Source: a virus
DNA length: 37,053 nt
Strand: one strand, 5' to 3'
IMG/VR virus record: IMGVR_UViG_3300032173_000018
Span: 1 to 37,053 of that record
This document shows positions 29,741-37,001 of this stretch, in pieces. Numbering within the stretch: position 1 is the first letter of the stretch; each line of letters starts with the position of its first letter. Below the pieces are notes generated by a model. The model was given only the letters and a program-made list of their open reading frames with translations. It was not told the origin of the DNA and made no database searches. The position numbers were made by a program, and so were the translations under genes.

Positions 29741-29748
29741 CAAAGATA
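29741..29748 (-). promoter_or_regulatory. TATCTTTG box, smpB
   Basis: Exact TAnnTTTG match ending 4 bases before the smpB ATG; it decides the start. Confidence 0.6.
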
Positions 29749-29759
29749 GTGATTAAAAA

Positions 29760-29850
29760 TTAAAAACCCTAACAATTTTTACACTGTTAGGGTTTAATTA
29801 TTAACCAACTCAAGAAAGGGGGTCGTTGGGGCTTTGTAGGATATAAATAT
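29760..29850 (-). ncRNA. Candidate small RNA upstream of smpB
   Basis: A TATTTAT box at 29843-29849 (minus strand) is followed by a GC-rich stretch with a CCAAC/GTTGG hairpin and then a perfect 11-bp terminator hairpin with a T-rich tail ending just before the smpB promoter. The implied transcript is 75-85 nt and has no ORF. Confidence 0.45.
29764..29795 (-). terminator. Intrinsic terminator before the smpB promoter
   Basis: AAACCCTAACA and TGTTAGGGTTT pair perfectly around a 10-base loop, followed on the minus strand by TTTTTAATTTTT. No protein gene lies directly upstream on that strand, which supports the small RNA candidate. Confidence 0.75.
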
Positions 29851-29906
29851 ATTAAACTTTTCAAAAAGAAAAACTATTTTTAAAATTTTATTATAAAAAC
29901 TTAAGA

Positions 29907-29913
29907 TATTTAT
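29907..29913 (+). promoter_or_regulatory. TATTTAT box, DUF192 gene
   Basis: TATTTAT ends 5 bases before the ATG at 29919. Confidence 0.5.
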
Positions 29914-29918
29914 TAAAT

Positions 29919-30260
29919 ATGATAATAAAAATTAATAACAATAAGTTTAAAGTTAAAACAGTTATTACTCCAAAAGATACTGAAAGTGGTATGATGGGTA
30001 AAAAATTTGACAGTTCCTATAATGGTATGTTATTTTTAATAGATGATGGTGAACATTGTTTTTGGATGAAAAATTGTATTATCCCGTTAGACATTATTTT
30101 TATTGATAGTAATACCATAACTAAAATACACCATAATTGTTCCCCATGTACGACAGATGAATGCGTTAATTACTGTGGTGAAGGTGATATAATTTTAGAA
30201 ATTATGGGGGGTAACGCAAAAAAATTAGGATTACAAATCGGTGATGAGGTTAATTTTTAA
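29919..30260 (+). CDS. DUF192 family protein, 113 aa
   Basis: It has the DUF192 core: SGMMGKKFDSSYNGMLFL, HCFWMKNCIIPLDIIFIDS, then a Cys cluster CSPCTTDECVNYCGEGD and the closing EIMGGNAKKLGLQIGDEV. The family is usually exported or lies near membranes in bacteria, but no signal peptide is present here. The function is unknown; a small-ligand or protein-binding barrel is assumed. Its stop shares two bases with the stop of the DHH gene (convergent). Confidence 0.85.
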   Translation: MIIKINNNKFKVKTVITPKDTESGMMGKKFDSSYNGMLFLIDDGEHCFWMKNCIIPLDIIFIDSNTITKIHHNCSPCTTDECVNYCGEGDIILEIMGGNAKKLGLQIGDEVNF

Positions 30261-31663
30261 CCTTCATTAATTTTAGACTGTAACACATTTACCAATTCTT
30301 TTTGAACCATTTTAGTAAACTTCACATAAGGAGAATCATCTGACTCAGCATTATACTTGTACTTTCCAGCTGGCGGTCTTTTAGACCTACCTAAATAACT
30401 AATCCCCGAAATGTTCGTGATACATTTATGACCACCACTATTAGCTTGAATTAAATCCCAAGCATTAATTGTGACACCATCTAACATTTTCATTTCTTCC
30501 TCGCTTAATTCAGTAAAAGGAATTTCCATCATTTTACCAATTTGAGTTAAATGTTCTTTACCATTCTCCATTGTTTTAAAATTGTTACCATATAACGCAA
30601 CAAAATCTTTAAAGGTAAACCCAACTGATTCAGAGCCAAATCCTTTTGAACCTTCAGAAATCCATTTAATTGTTGATAACGGTATTTGTCTTTCTTGTAA
30701 TTGCGTTTCCCATTTAGCAAGTACTTCCTGAGCAATCTCACCTAAGTTAACACCTTTTAACTCACGTTCTTTTTTATAAGGATTACAAGACGCTTGAACT
30801 AAACCTAATGGCCAAGCAATAACTAAGAAATCAGCATCAGGGTTATTTTTGAAGGGCGTGTATCTATCATAAGAACCAGGTTTCATCATACTACCACCCC
30901 CGTATTGAACAATAATGTTACCTTCAATTTTAACATTATGGTGGTTTTTCATTTGGTCAATATAACCTTCTTTGTTTTTCTGTAATTCGGGTACGGTAGC
31001 GTAACCTTTTTCAATCATGATTCTTTTTATGTTAGTAACAAGATTCATAAGTGATGGGGTACCAACCATAACAAGTTCTTCTAAAAACCCTGGTTTATTT
31101 TTAAACGCCAATAATAACTTATTAGCAACTAAACCTAAGGCAGTTTTGTTTTTACCCAAAGATTTATCTTTATCTAATTTGAATAAATAATTTATTACTT
31201 GGTCAACCGTTACTTCGTTCGCCGCGTAGTTAGCTGAGTCAACCATAGATATTAATTGAATATCTTCAGGTGAGAATATTTCATTAGGTGATACCACCTG
31301 GGATATTGTTTCAACATTTGAACGTGAACTTCTAAATGAAGTGGATTTAGTATCTTCCGCCCCCGCTTGTCTATCGTGGTGGTCTGTATGGATAACAAAC
31401 ATTGGTTTACCATGAGCAAAATCCACAAGTACTGGCATAATGTCACCTTGAGCATCATTCTTCTTTACCGAGAACTCTTTATCCCCGTATTGAATAACGT
31501 GAGCATCAACAACTTTAATACCATTGTCTTCAAGGTATTTTTTCATCGCAAGTGCGGTTGTTACACCATCCAAATCTTGGTGAAAATAAATTTCAGCTTT
31601 AGAATAACGTTTAGCTAACTTATTGATATCTCTGATACCACTTTCTTTTAGTAAGTTTTTCAT
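30257..31663 (-). CDS. Tagged DHH-family phosphoesterase, 468 aa
   Basis: The leader MKNLLKESGIRDINKLAKRY has L-L-K-E at residues 4-7. DHH motifs follow: FHQDLDG (H28, D30, D32), VDFAHG (D81), HTDHHDRQ (H92, D94, H95, H96, D97) and VDSANY (D142), then a DHHA1-like end with SGGHKC (G410-G-H412). All metal ligands of DHH nucleases and phosphatases (RecJ/NrnA type) appear intact. It would hydrolyse single-stranded DNA, RNA oligomers or dinucleotides. A start overlapping the upstream stop (ATGA) couples it to the pretoxin-like protein. The leader is an added feature relative to NrnA-type enzymes. Confidence 0.85.
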   Translation of the reverse strand: MKNLLKESGIRDINKLAKRYSKAEIYFHQDLDGVTTALAMKKYLEDNGIKVVDAHVIQYGDKEFSVKKNDAQGDIMPVLVDFAHGKPMFVIHTDHHDRQAGAEDTKSTSFRSSRSNVETISQVVSPNEIFSPEDIQLISMVDSANYAANEVTVDQVINYLFKLDKDKSLGKNKTALGLVANKLLLAFKNKPGFLEELVMVGTPSLMNLVTNIKRIMIEKGYATVPELQKNKEGYIDQMKNHHNVKIEGNIIVQYGGGSMMKPGSYDRYTPFKNNPDADFLVIAWPLGLVQASCNPYKKERELKGVNLGEIAQEVLAKWETQLQERQIPLSTIKWISEGSKGFGSESVGFTFKDFVALYGNNFKTMENGKEHLTQIGKMMEIPFTELSEEEMKMLDGVTINAWDLIQANSGGHKCITNISGISYLGRSKRPPAGKYKYNAESDDSPYVKFTKMVQKELVNVLQSKINEG

Positions 31664-32808
31664 ACTAATGCTTTTCCCCCACCTAATAGTGAACCAATTA
31701 ATGAGGTGAATGCATCTGTTTTAACCGCAGTTGATGCTGATTGTTTTGCAGTAGACAATGATGGTAACTCGGACGCTACAGTAGTTTGTGTTGTTTGTCC
31801 TGAGGCGAACTCCTGATTCCATAAATTTTGTGATTCGGGTAATTGAGCGTATTGTTCATACTGTTTTTCAACGTCAGGGTACATTTTTTCAAGCTCATCA
31901 GGACCAACAAAATTTCCAACACCTAACCAATCTAAAAACCCCGCATAAAATTTAGTTCTTTTCATCAAAGACCTTGTTGCTGGATTACCACCAAAAATTC
32001 TAGGAACCCCCGCATAAAATTTAGCTCCTAAACTTGCATCCGATTTCATAAAACTTAACCAACTATTTTTTCCAGTACCTAAATCTCTAAACCCTCTGAA
32101 AGATTGGTCTTTACTCATTTGTTTTAATAATTCCTCTTTTTCAACAGCGCTTAACGCCTTTTCACTTTTTACAATACCTTTACCAATTTCAGTTCCCGCT
32201 TTCATTTCTTTTCCGGCTTTACCAAAAATTTGGACGTACTCTTCAATAACTTTTACTAAACCAGAACCTAACAAAGGAACTCGGCCAATAGACCCTTTTA
32301 AAGCGGTCACTAATTTCTCACCCCAAGTTGGTGCAGTCTCAACCATCTTAGCAATAGGTCCACTAGCTCTTTTTGCCGTACCAGCAATTTTAACGGCATC
32401 ACCTGTTAAAGTTGCTGCTTTAAACGCTTTAGCGGCTCCACCACCTAATTTCATAACACCAATGACAGGTTTAGCGATAAGGTCACCTAAATAAGGGATT
32501 GCTGAAACAAATGAAAGAATTGCATATAATTTATCACCTTGTCTCCAATAACTAATACCATTAACAATATCAACAACACCTGTTGGGTCAAAGATACCAA
32601 CAATATCACCAAGAGTATTATACCATTTAGATTCTTTTATTAACTTGGTTTGTTCAGGGTATATTTTTTTTGCAAATTCAAAAACAAATATTTTATCTTC
32701 TTTAGATAATTTGTTCCATTTTTCTTCAAGAATCTTATATTGTTCCTCTTTATAAATTTGAAATATCCTGTCTTTTAATTCAGACTCATTAAGTTTCATT
32801 CCTTTCAT
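31660..32808 (-). CDS. Tagged protein with pretoxin-like hydrophobic domain, 382 aa
   Basis: The leader MKGMKLNESELKDRIFQIYK has L-N-E at residues 6-8 (start at 32808 or at the second ATG). Residues 62-115 (WYNTLGDIVGIFDPTGVVDI, then ISYWRQGDKLYAILSFVSAI and PYLGDLIAK) resemble pretoxin TG-type domains that precede toxin modules. It then runs through Gly/Ala-rich hydrophobic helices (VMKLGGGAAKAFKAATL) and ends with a Ser/Thr-rich tail and SLIGSLLGGGKALV. A membrane-active ejection protein is a reasonable reading. A TATTTAT box lies 14 bases before the first ATG; the next gene overlaps its stop. Confidence 0.7.
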   Translation of the reverse strand: MKGMKLNESELKDRIFQIYKEEQYKILEEKWNKLSKEDKIFVFEFAKKIYPEQTKLIKESKWYNTLGDIVGIFDPTGVVDIVNGISYWRQGDKLYAILSFVSAIPYLGDLIAKPVIGVMKLGGGAAKAFKAATLTGDAVKIAGTAKRASGPIAKMVETAPTWGEKLVTALKGSIGRVPLLGSGLVKVIEEYVQIFGKAGKEMKAGTEIGKGIVKSEKALSAVEKEELLKQMSKDQSFRGFRDLGTGKNSWLSFMKSDASLGAKFYAGVPRIFGGNPATRSLMKRTKFYAGFLDWLGVGNFVGPDELEKMYPDVEKQYEQYAQLPESQNLWNQEFASGQTTQTTVASELPSLSTAKQSASTAVKTDAFTSLIGSLLGGGKALV

Positions 32809-32844
32809 GTGTATTTTTTATAATAAATATCATGAAAACAAAAA

Positions 32845-32864
32845 AGGGGATATTAAATTCCCCT
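32845..32864 (-). terminator. Terminator of the right-hand operon
   Basis: On the minus strand AGGGGA pairs with TCCCCT around an 8-base loop, followed by TTTTTT. The stem overlaps the stop of the DNA methyltransferase gene. Confidence 0.8.
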
Positions 32865-33714
32865 ATTTATTAAATTCTAATTTAAGTTGTTTTTTCTTAT
32901 CCACAAAAGATTGTATTCGTTTACGAGAAATCTCAGCGTAGTCAGGACTTAGTTCTATACCTATCCATCGTCTATCTAATATTTCCGCAGCAACGCATGA
33001 TGTCCCGCTACCCGCAAATGGGTCAAGAACTACATCGTTTTTGTAGGACAATATTTTAATTGCTTTTGTTGGTATGTCCATCGAGAAAGTTGCCTTGGTG
33101 AGTGATTTAGTATCTGCAAAGTAATTCCACTGACCAAATACAAGTTCCATAAACTCTTTCTTATCTTTTTCCTCATAGACAATTTTTTTCTTTAATGTCC
33201 CATCTTCCTGTTCAATCTCAGTTGGGACTCCTTTCCACTCTGGTTCACCTTTAACTTTTTTAATGTGTTGTTTTTTATAAGCTAATATTACACATTCTTT
33301 TGGATTATAAATATATGGAGAACTAGGACTCATCCAAGAACCCCATGCGGTTGTCTTACTTCTGTGTGGAGAATCTTCTTCTAAATCCACGATTCCAAAG
33401 AATTTAAATCCAACTTCTTTCATTATTTGATAAAATTCTGAAACAAAAAATACTCTACCTCCTCTATCTTGAACATTCACTTCGTAGGGAATGTTAATTG
33501 AGACTCTACCGTCATCTTTAATCAATCGGTAAGTTTCTGTTAACCATTCTCTTGTCCAACCCCAATATTTATCCATAGGTAAGTCATCTATGTGGGTGTC
33601 ATACTTAATTCCGCAATTATATGGTGGTGATGTCACAACCAAATCAATACACCCATCAGATAATGTTTTCATTACCTTGATGCAATCTCCATTTATTATT
33701 TTTCCTGTTTCCAT
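32863..33714 (-). CDS. DNA methyltransferase, N4-cytosine/N6-adenine (beta-type order)
   Basis: 283 residues. Motif IV TSPPYN at residues 28-33 comes before motif I DPFAGSGTS at 231-239, the beta-class order. S-P-P-Y is usual for N4-cytosine or some N6-adenine enzymes, so the base cannot be fixed. There is a large central target-recognition-like region (KKVKGEPEWKGVPTEIEQED). No restriction endonuclease gene is adjacent, so it is an orphan, as is common in phages that shield their DNA. It is last in the operon from 37 kb, directly before a terminator, 5 bases after the 176-aa gene. Confidence 0.92.
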   Translation of the reverse strand: METGKIINGDCIKVMKTLSDGCIDLVVTSPPYNCGIKYDTHIDDLPMDKYWGWTREWLTETYRLIKDDGRVSINIPYEVNVQDRGGRVFFVSEFYQIMKEVGFKFFGIVDLEEDSPHRSKTTAWGSWMSPSSPYIYNPKECVILAYKKQHIKKVKGEPEWKGVPTEIEQEDGTLKKKIVYEEKDKKEFMELVFGQWNYFADTKSLTKATFSMDIPTKAIKILSYKNDVVLDPFAGSGTSCVAAEILDRRWIGIELSPDYAEISRKRIQSFVDKKKQLKLEFNK

Positions 33715-33719
33715 AATTT

Positions 33720-34250
33720 TTAAATTCCTGCGGTTAAATGATAATTAAATCCTTTACTAGTTGTATCACCATATGATTTATAAATTTCATATGATTTTTC
33801 ATCATATATAATTTCGTTTACTACTTCGACTCTACAACCAACATCATAGACTTTTAATCTTAATTTATCAATATCAAAATCTTCTTCAAGTGGTATATCA
33901 TAAATTACTTGTTCACCTTTACAATAATTTTCAACAATTAAAAAAGCTTTATTACTACAATATTTTTCTTCGTAATCAATTTTTTTTATATCCAAAACTT
34001 CTGTTTCATAAACAACTTTTCCATCTTCATCTTCAACTCTTAAAATAAATGAATCCGCAAAAGGCCCCATAATAGATTCGTTTGGCGAATCAAGGAAACT
34101 TTCAACTTCTAATATTTCACATATATCATCGCATTCCATCTCATCTTGTTCTACCCCGTTATCTCGAAAAGTTTCGTATTGTTTTGTGTTTAATTCAAAT
34201 GGGTAAAGTTCAGCTCCTTTACCAGCTAAAATAATTTTGTAGTATTTCAT
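33720..34250 (-). CDS. Acidic hypothetical protein, 176 aa
   Basis: It begins MKYYKIILAGKGAELYPFEL, a beta-type start, with acidic segments (DEMECDDICEILEVESFLDS) and ends GDTTSKGFNYHLTAGI. I do not recognise it. The start overlaps the stop of the tiny 29-aa membrane ORF by ATGA, and it precedes the DNA methyltransferase by 5 bases, so it belongs to the same operon. Confidence 0.7.
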   Translation of the reverse strand: MKYYKIILAGKGAELYPFELNTKQYETFRDNGVEQDEMECDDICEILEVESFLDSPNESIMGPFADSFILRVEDEDGKVVYETEVLDIKKIDYEEKYCSNKAFLIVENYCKGEQVIYDIPLEEDFDIDKLRLKVYDVGCRVEVVNEIIYDEKSYEIYKSYGDTTSKGFNYHLTAGI

Positions 34251-34336
34251 ATTATTATATCAATTAAAATATCCATTACTAACACAGTTGTTAACACTAT
34301 TGCCACACCAATTAAAATTCCCATTACTATCATCAT
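34247..34336 (-). CDS. Tiny membrane peptide, 29 aa
   Basis: It encodes MMIVMGILIGVAIVLTTVLV followed by MDILIDIII; nearly all hydrophobic. It overlaps the 23-aa ORF upstream and the 176-aa gene downstream, each by ATGA, which strongly suggests real, coupled translation. It is too short for reliable homology search. Confidence 0.5.
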   Translation of the reverse strand: MMIVMGILIGVAIVLTTVLVMDILIDIII

Positions 34337-34404
34337 TTACTTATCAATTTTAAAATTAATACTACATTCAATAACAAACTTACATACACTAAACTACCTA
34401 TCAT
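34333..34404 (-). CDS. Tiny membrane peptide, 23 aa
   Basis: It encodes MIGSLVYVSLLLNVVLILKL followed by ISK, one transmembrane helix. It is the first of a chain of overlaps (ATGA) into the 29-aa ORF and then the 176-aa gene. The spacer upstream lacks a promoter box and is only 17 bases, so it depends on the operon promoter. Confidence 0.45.
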   Translation of the reverse strand: MIGSLVYVSLLLNVVLILKLISK

Positions 34405-34421
34405 ATCTTATCTTTTTTTAA

Positions 34422-34745
34422 TTAAACCATTTCTGTAATTATTTGAGCTAATTTATATCCTGCAAATGCTCCTCCCGCGGCCGAACCAGGGAGAACTATA
34501 AACTTACCTAAAATTGTGTCATATTTTTTTCTGTTGACAATATACGAAATTAAAACGTAATACAAAATATAATTTATTAAAACTAAAAAGTCCAATTCTT
34601 TTGCGACAAACACAACAATAGAATTACCTAAAAATCCCCACATAAAATTAATAAAAGTTTCTCGTAGTAATTCACTTGGTGTTGTAATTGCATCTAAAAC
34701 TGAAATTTCTTTACTAAGTCCTGTTTTATTTTTCGATGTTTTCAA
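34422..34745 (-). CDS. Small membrane protein, about 107 aa (TTG start inferred)
   Basis: The frame extends upstream to an ATG at 34817 (131 aa), but that would overlap the DUF3310 gene by 92 bases. A TTG at 34745 (KTSKNKTGLSK) reduces the overlap to 20 bases and is preferred. The protein has three hydrophobic segments (FMWGFLGNSIVVFVA, FLVLINYILYYVLISYIVN, AAGGAFAGYKLAQIITEM) and is predicted to span the membrane. It lacks any recognised domain. Confidence 0.6.
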   Translation of the reverse strand: MKTSKNKTGLSKEISVLDAITTPSELLRETFINFMWGFLGNSIVVFVAKELDFLVLINYILYYVLISYIVNRKKYDTILGKFIVLPGSAAGGAFAGYKLAQIITEMV

Positions 34746-35025
34746 TATGGTGTTGGAGGTACCAAAGTCCTTTTCTGAGGTCTTCAAGTTCTGTATCTTT
34801 TCTTTTTTTTCCTGCACGACTAATATATTTTATTGCATTTCCTAAACTAAACCCTAAATCCCAAGCGTCAATAACTTTTATTGCTTCGTATTCATTATTT
34901 TTACCAAATTGGTAATGGTCAGGATGATTTACCATTTCTTTTTCTATGTTAACATTAGATGAATTTACACACTGGCAATTACCATCTCCCCCATTTATTG
35001 GGTTACACGCACAATTATCTTTCAT
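34726..35025 (-). CDS. DUF3310 phage protein, 99 aa
   Basis: The core matches DUF3310: NHPDHYQFG at residues 33-41, EAIKVIDAW, LGNAIKYISRAGKK and DLRKGLWYLQHHI. Family members are typical of tailed phages and have no confirmed function. The N-terminal 30 residues hold four Cys (CACNPI, CQCV), perhaps a metal-binding extension. It lies after the SAM methyltransferase; the glnA 3' end and the 5' end of this gene share a 42-base repeat. Confidence 0.88.
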   Translation of the reverse strand: MKDNCACNPINGGDGNCQCVNSSNVNIEKEMVNHPDHYQFGKNNEYEAIKVIDAWDLGFSLGNAIKYISRAGKKRKDTELEDLRKGLWYLQHHIENIEK

Positions 35026-35056
35026 TTATATTATTAGTTTTTGTTATTAATAAACT
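35015..35056. repeat. 42-base direct repeat, copy A
   Basis: It covers the 5' end and leader of the DUF3310 gene. It matches 35789-35830 at 39 of 42 positions. Confidence 0.8.
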
Positions 35057-35107
35057 ATCTGTTAATATTCTTTTTAAGAACTCTAATTTTAAATTTATAT
35101 TTTCCAT
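35015..35107 (-). CDS. Doubtful tiny ORF, 30 aa
   Basis: It encodes MENINLKLEFLKRILTDSLL followed by ITKTNNINER. Its 3' part lies in repeat copy A and overlaps the DUF3310 start by 11 bases. It is amphipathic and could be a remnant produced by the duplication rather than a functional gene. Confidence 0.3.
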   Translation of the reverse strand: MENINLKLEFLKRILTDSLLITKTNNINER

Positions 35108-35118
35108 TTTATTATATT

Positions 35119-35769
35119 TTAAAGATAAAAAGGGTTATTTAACCACTCGTTAAACCTTTCAGTGTTAATCAAATTTAATGATTTTTTTCTATTTTTATCA
35201 AAAATAGAAAATTCATAATATTCATTTTTTTTATCACATAATTTTTGAGACCCCCGTTTAATTATCCCAACACCCCAATCACAATCAATTACACACATAT
35301 CTAAATTAGGATTAGTACATCTTAATTTATAAAAGGATTTCCAAACAGTACCATTCCATAGACCCGTTGCTGGAGTATCATAATTTGAATAATCCTCTCT
35401 AGCATGATGTAAAGTTGGTGGATTACAGTCATGAACAACAATAATTCCATTTTCAGAAAGGTGATTCAAGGAGTTTGTAATATCCCTTTCAACTTGGTAC
35501 GACAAATGAAGTCCATCAATAAAAATTATATCCCATTTATAATTAGAATTTTTATCTAAACTACCGGAATCTAATTGTTTAAAAAATTCGTCAGATGTTA
35601 ATTTATATTTAACATTATTTATGTGGTTTTCAAATCCTGGGTCAACACTATCTTTTAATTCACAATTTATTAGGTCAAAACACTCAAAAGTATTTCTTAC
35701 ACCAATTTCAAGATACGATTTAAAATTGTATTTAGTTATTAAATCATTAATTATTGTAATTCTGTCCAT
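35119..35769 (-). CDS. Class I SAM-dependent methyltransferase (Methyltransf_24-like)
   Basis: 216 residues. EIGV at 21-24 is the SAM-binding loop, SVDPGF marks motif II, IIFIDGLH at 81-88 is the family's metal-binding strand and VVHDCNPP at 111-118 the following block. The family covers O-methyltransferases of sugars and small molecules. It is flanked by two 42-base repeats, a sign of insertion. The acceptor is unknown; a glycan or phage-specific compound is possible. Confidence 0.85.
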   Translation of the reverse strand: MDRITIINDLITKYNFKSYLEIGVRNTFECFDLINCELKDSVDPGFENHINNVKYKLTSDEFFKQLDSGSLDKNSNYKWDIIFIDGLHLSYQVERDITNSLNHLSENGIIVVHDCNPPTLHHAREDYSNYDTPATGLWNGTVWKSFYKLRCTNPNLDMCVIDCDWGVGIIKRGSQKLCDKKNEYYEFSIFDKNRKKSLNLINTERFNEWLNNPFYL

Positions 35770-35788
35770 TTCTATTTTATATTAAATC

Positions 35789-35830
35789 TTATTTTTCATT
35801 TATCTTATTAGTTCTTGTTATTAATAAACT
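35789..35830. repeat. 42-base direct repeat, copy B
   Basis: It covers the last codons of glnA and the adjacent spacer. It matches 35015-35056 at 39 of 42 positions. The copies flank the SAM methyltransferase gene. Confidence 0.8.
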
Positions 35831-37001
35831 CTGGTTTAACATTTGCTTTAGACTCCATCATTTTTTCAGATAACTCATAATCATCATCATTTTTATACTC
35901 CTCCAAAAGTTCTTCTGCGGTCGGTATTCCATTGTATTTAGATTTTAAATCATCAAAGTTTTTAGTATTAACATTTGAAAACATATTACTTAATGTAACC
36001 GATAATTCGTCAGCCATATCAATAGTATCACTAATTGCTTTGATAACCTCGTATGGGTTTGCATTGGACGCTGGCCGTCTATCTTCAAGATACCCTTTCC
36101 ATAATTCTGCAACTAACCTTGGAACTCTAATTGAAGCTCCTCTGTCACTTACCCCCCAACTAAATTTATGGATTGATTGTGTCTCATGTTTACCAGTTAA
36201 TCTAAGATTATTATCTGAACCGTAAACTTCAATATGTTGTTCTTTTCTTGACTCAAGCGCATTGAATAGTGTTTTGAAATAACCTTCACCCCCAACTTCT
36301 CTCATCTTTTTTGTTGAAAAGTTTGTATGTAAACCCGAACCATTCCAATCACCCGCAGTAATAGGTTTTGGGTGGTAGTTAATATGATATCCGTATTTTT
36401 CAGATAATTTCTCCATCAAATATCTTGACATCCATAAATCATCACCAGCTTTAATTTTACCTTTAGCAAACACTTGATATTCCCATTGTCCCAAAGCAAC
36501 TTCAGCATTAACTCCGGTAATTTCAATCCCCATATTTAAACATAAATCCATATGTTCTTCAACTAATTGTCGTCCAACAACATTACTACCGACACCACAA
36601 TAGTATTTACCTTGTCCTTCAATATGACCTCGATTAAATCCTAATATTGATTTCCCAATACCCTCTTGAATAAAATATTCTTGTTCAAACCCAAACCACA
36701 TATCATTAACCTCGTCACCTAACATGGTTCTATGGTTTGATTCGTGTGGTGTTCCGTCAGGATTCATTACCTCACAAAACACATACACTTTATTATAACA
36801 ATCATTCTCACGATATATTCGAACGGGTTTTAATATACAATCAGAACTATATCCTTCGGCTTGTTTTGTTGACGAACCATCAAAGTTCCATTCAGGTACT
36901 TTTGTTAAATCAGTAATCACACCTTCAATTACTTTTATCTTACTTCTTAAATTAGGTTCTGGTGCATATCCATCTAACCATACATATTCAATTTTTATCA
37001 T
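35808..37001 (-). CDS. glnA: Glutamine synthetase, type II (eukaryote-like)
   Basis: 397 residues, longer than usual type II enzymes (near 350-370). Motifs in order: WNFDGSST at 38-45 (beta-grasp domain), FEQEYF at 105-110 (metal-binding Glu), NAEVALGQWEYQ at 165-176, DWNGSGLH at 218-225 (ATP/glutamate pocket), HETQSIHKF then SDRGASIRVP, and DRRPASNANPY near 308-318. This is the GSII layout, not the GSI of most bacteria. It makes glutamine from glutamate, ammonia and ATP. It leads the right-hand operon. All catalytic residues I can check are intact, so the product is probably active in nitrogen or nucleotide-precursor supply during infection. Confidence 0.93.
   Translation of the reverse strand: MIKIEYVWLDGYAPEPNLRSKIKVIEGVITDLTKVPEWNFDGSSTKQAEGYSSDCILKPVRIYRENDCYNKVYVFCEVMNPDGTPHESNHRTMLGDEVNDMWFGFEQEYFIQEGIGKSILGFNRGHIEGQGKYYCGVGSNVVGRQLVEEHMDLCLNMGIEITGVNAEVALGQWEYQVFAKGKIKAGDDLWMSRYLMEKLSEKYGYHINYHPKPITAGDWNGSGLHTNFSTKKMREVGGEGYFKTLFNALESRKEQHIEVYGSDNNLRLTGKHETQSIHKFSWGVSDRGASIRVPRLVAELWKGYLEDRRPASNANPYEVIKAISDTIDMADELSVTLSNMFSNVNTKNFDDLKSKYNGIPTAEELLEEYKNDDDYELSEKMMESKANVKPEFINNKN

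Noticed and set aside
34745-34817. ATG at 34817 for the membrane protein.
   Set aside because: It would overlap the well-supported DUF3310 gene by 92 bases in another frame and adds no recognisable domain.
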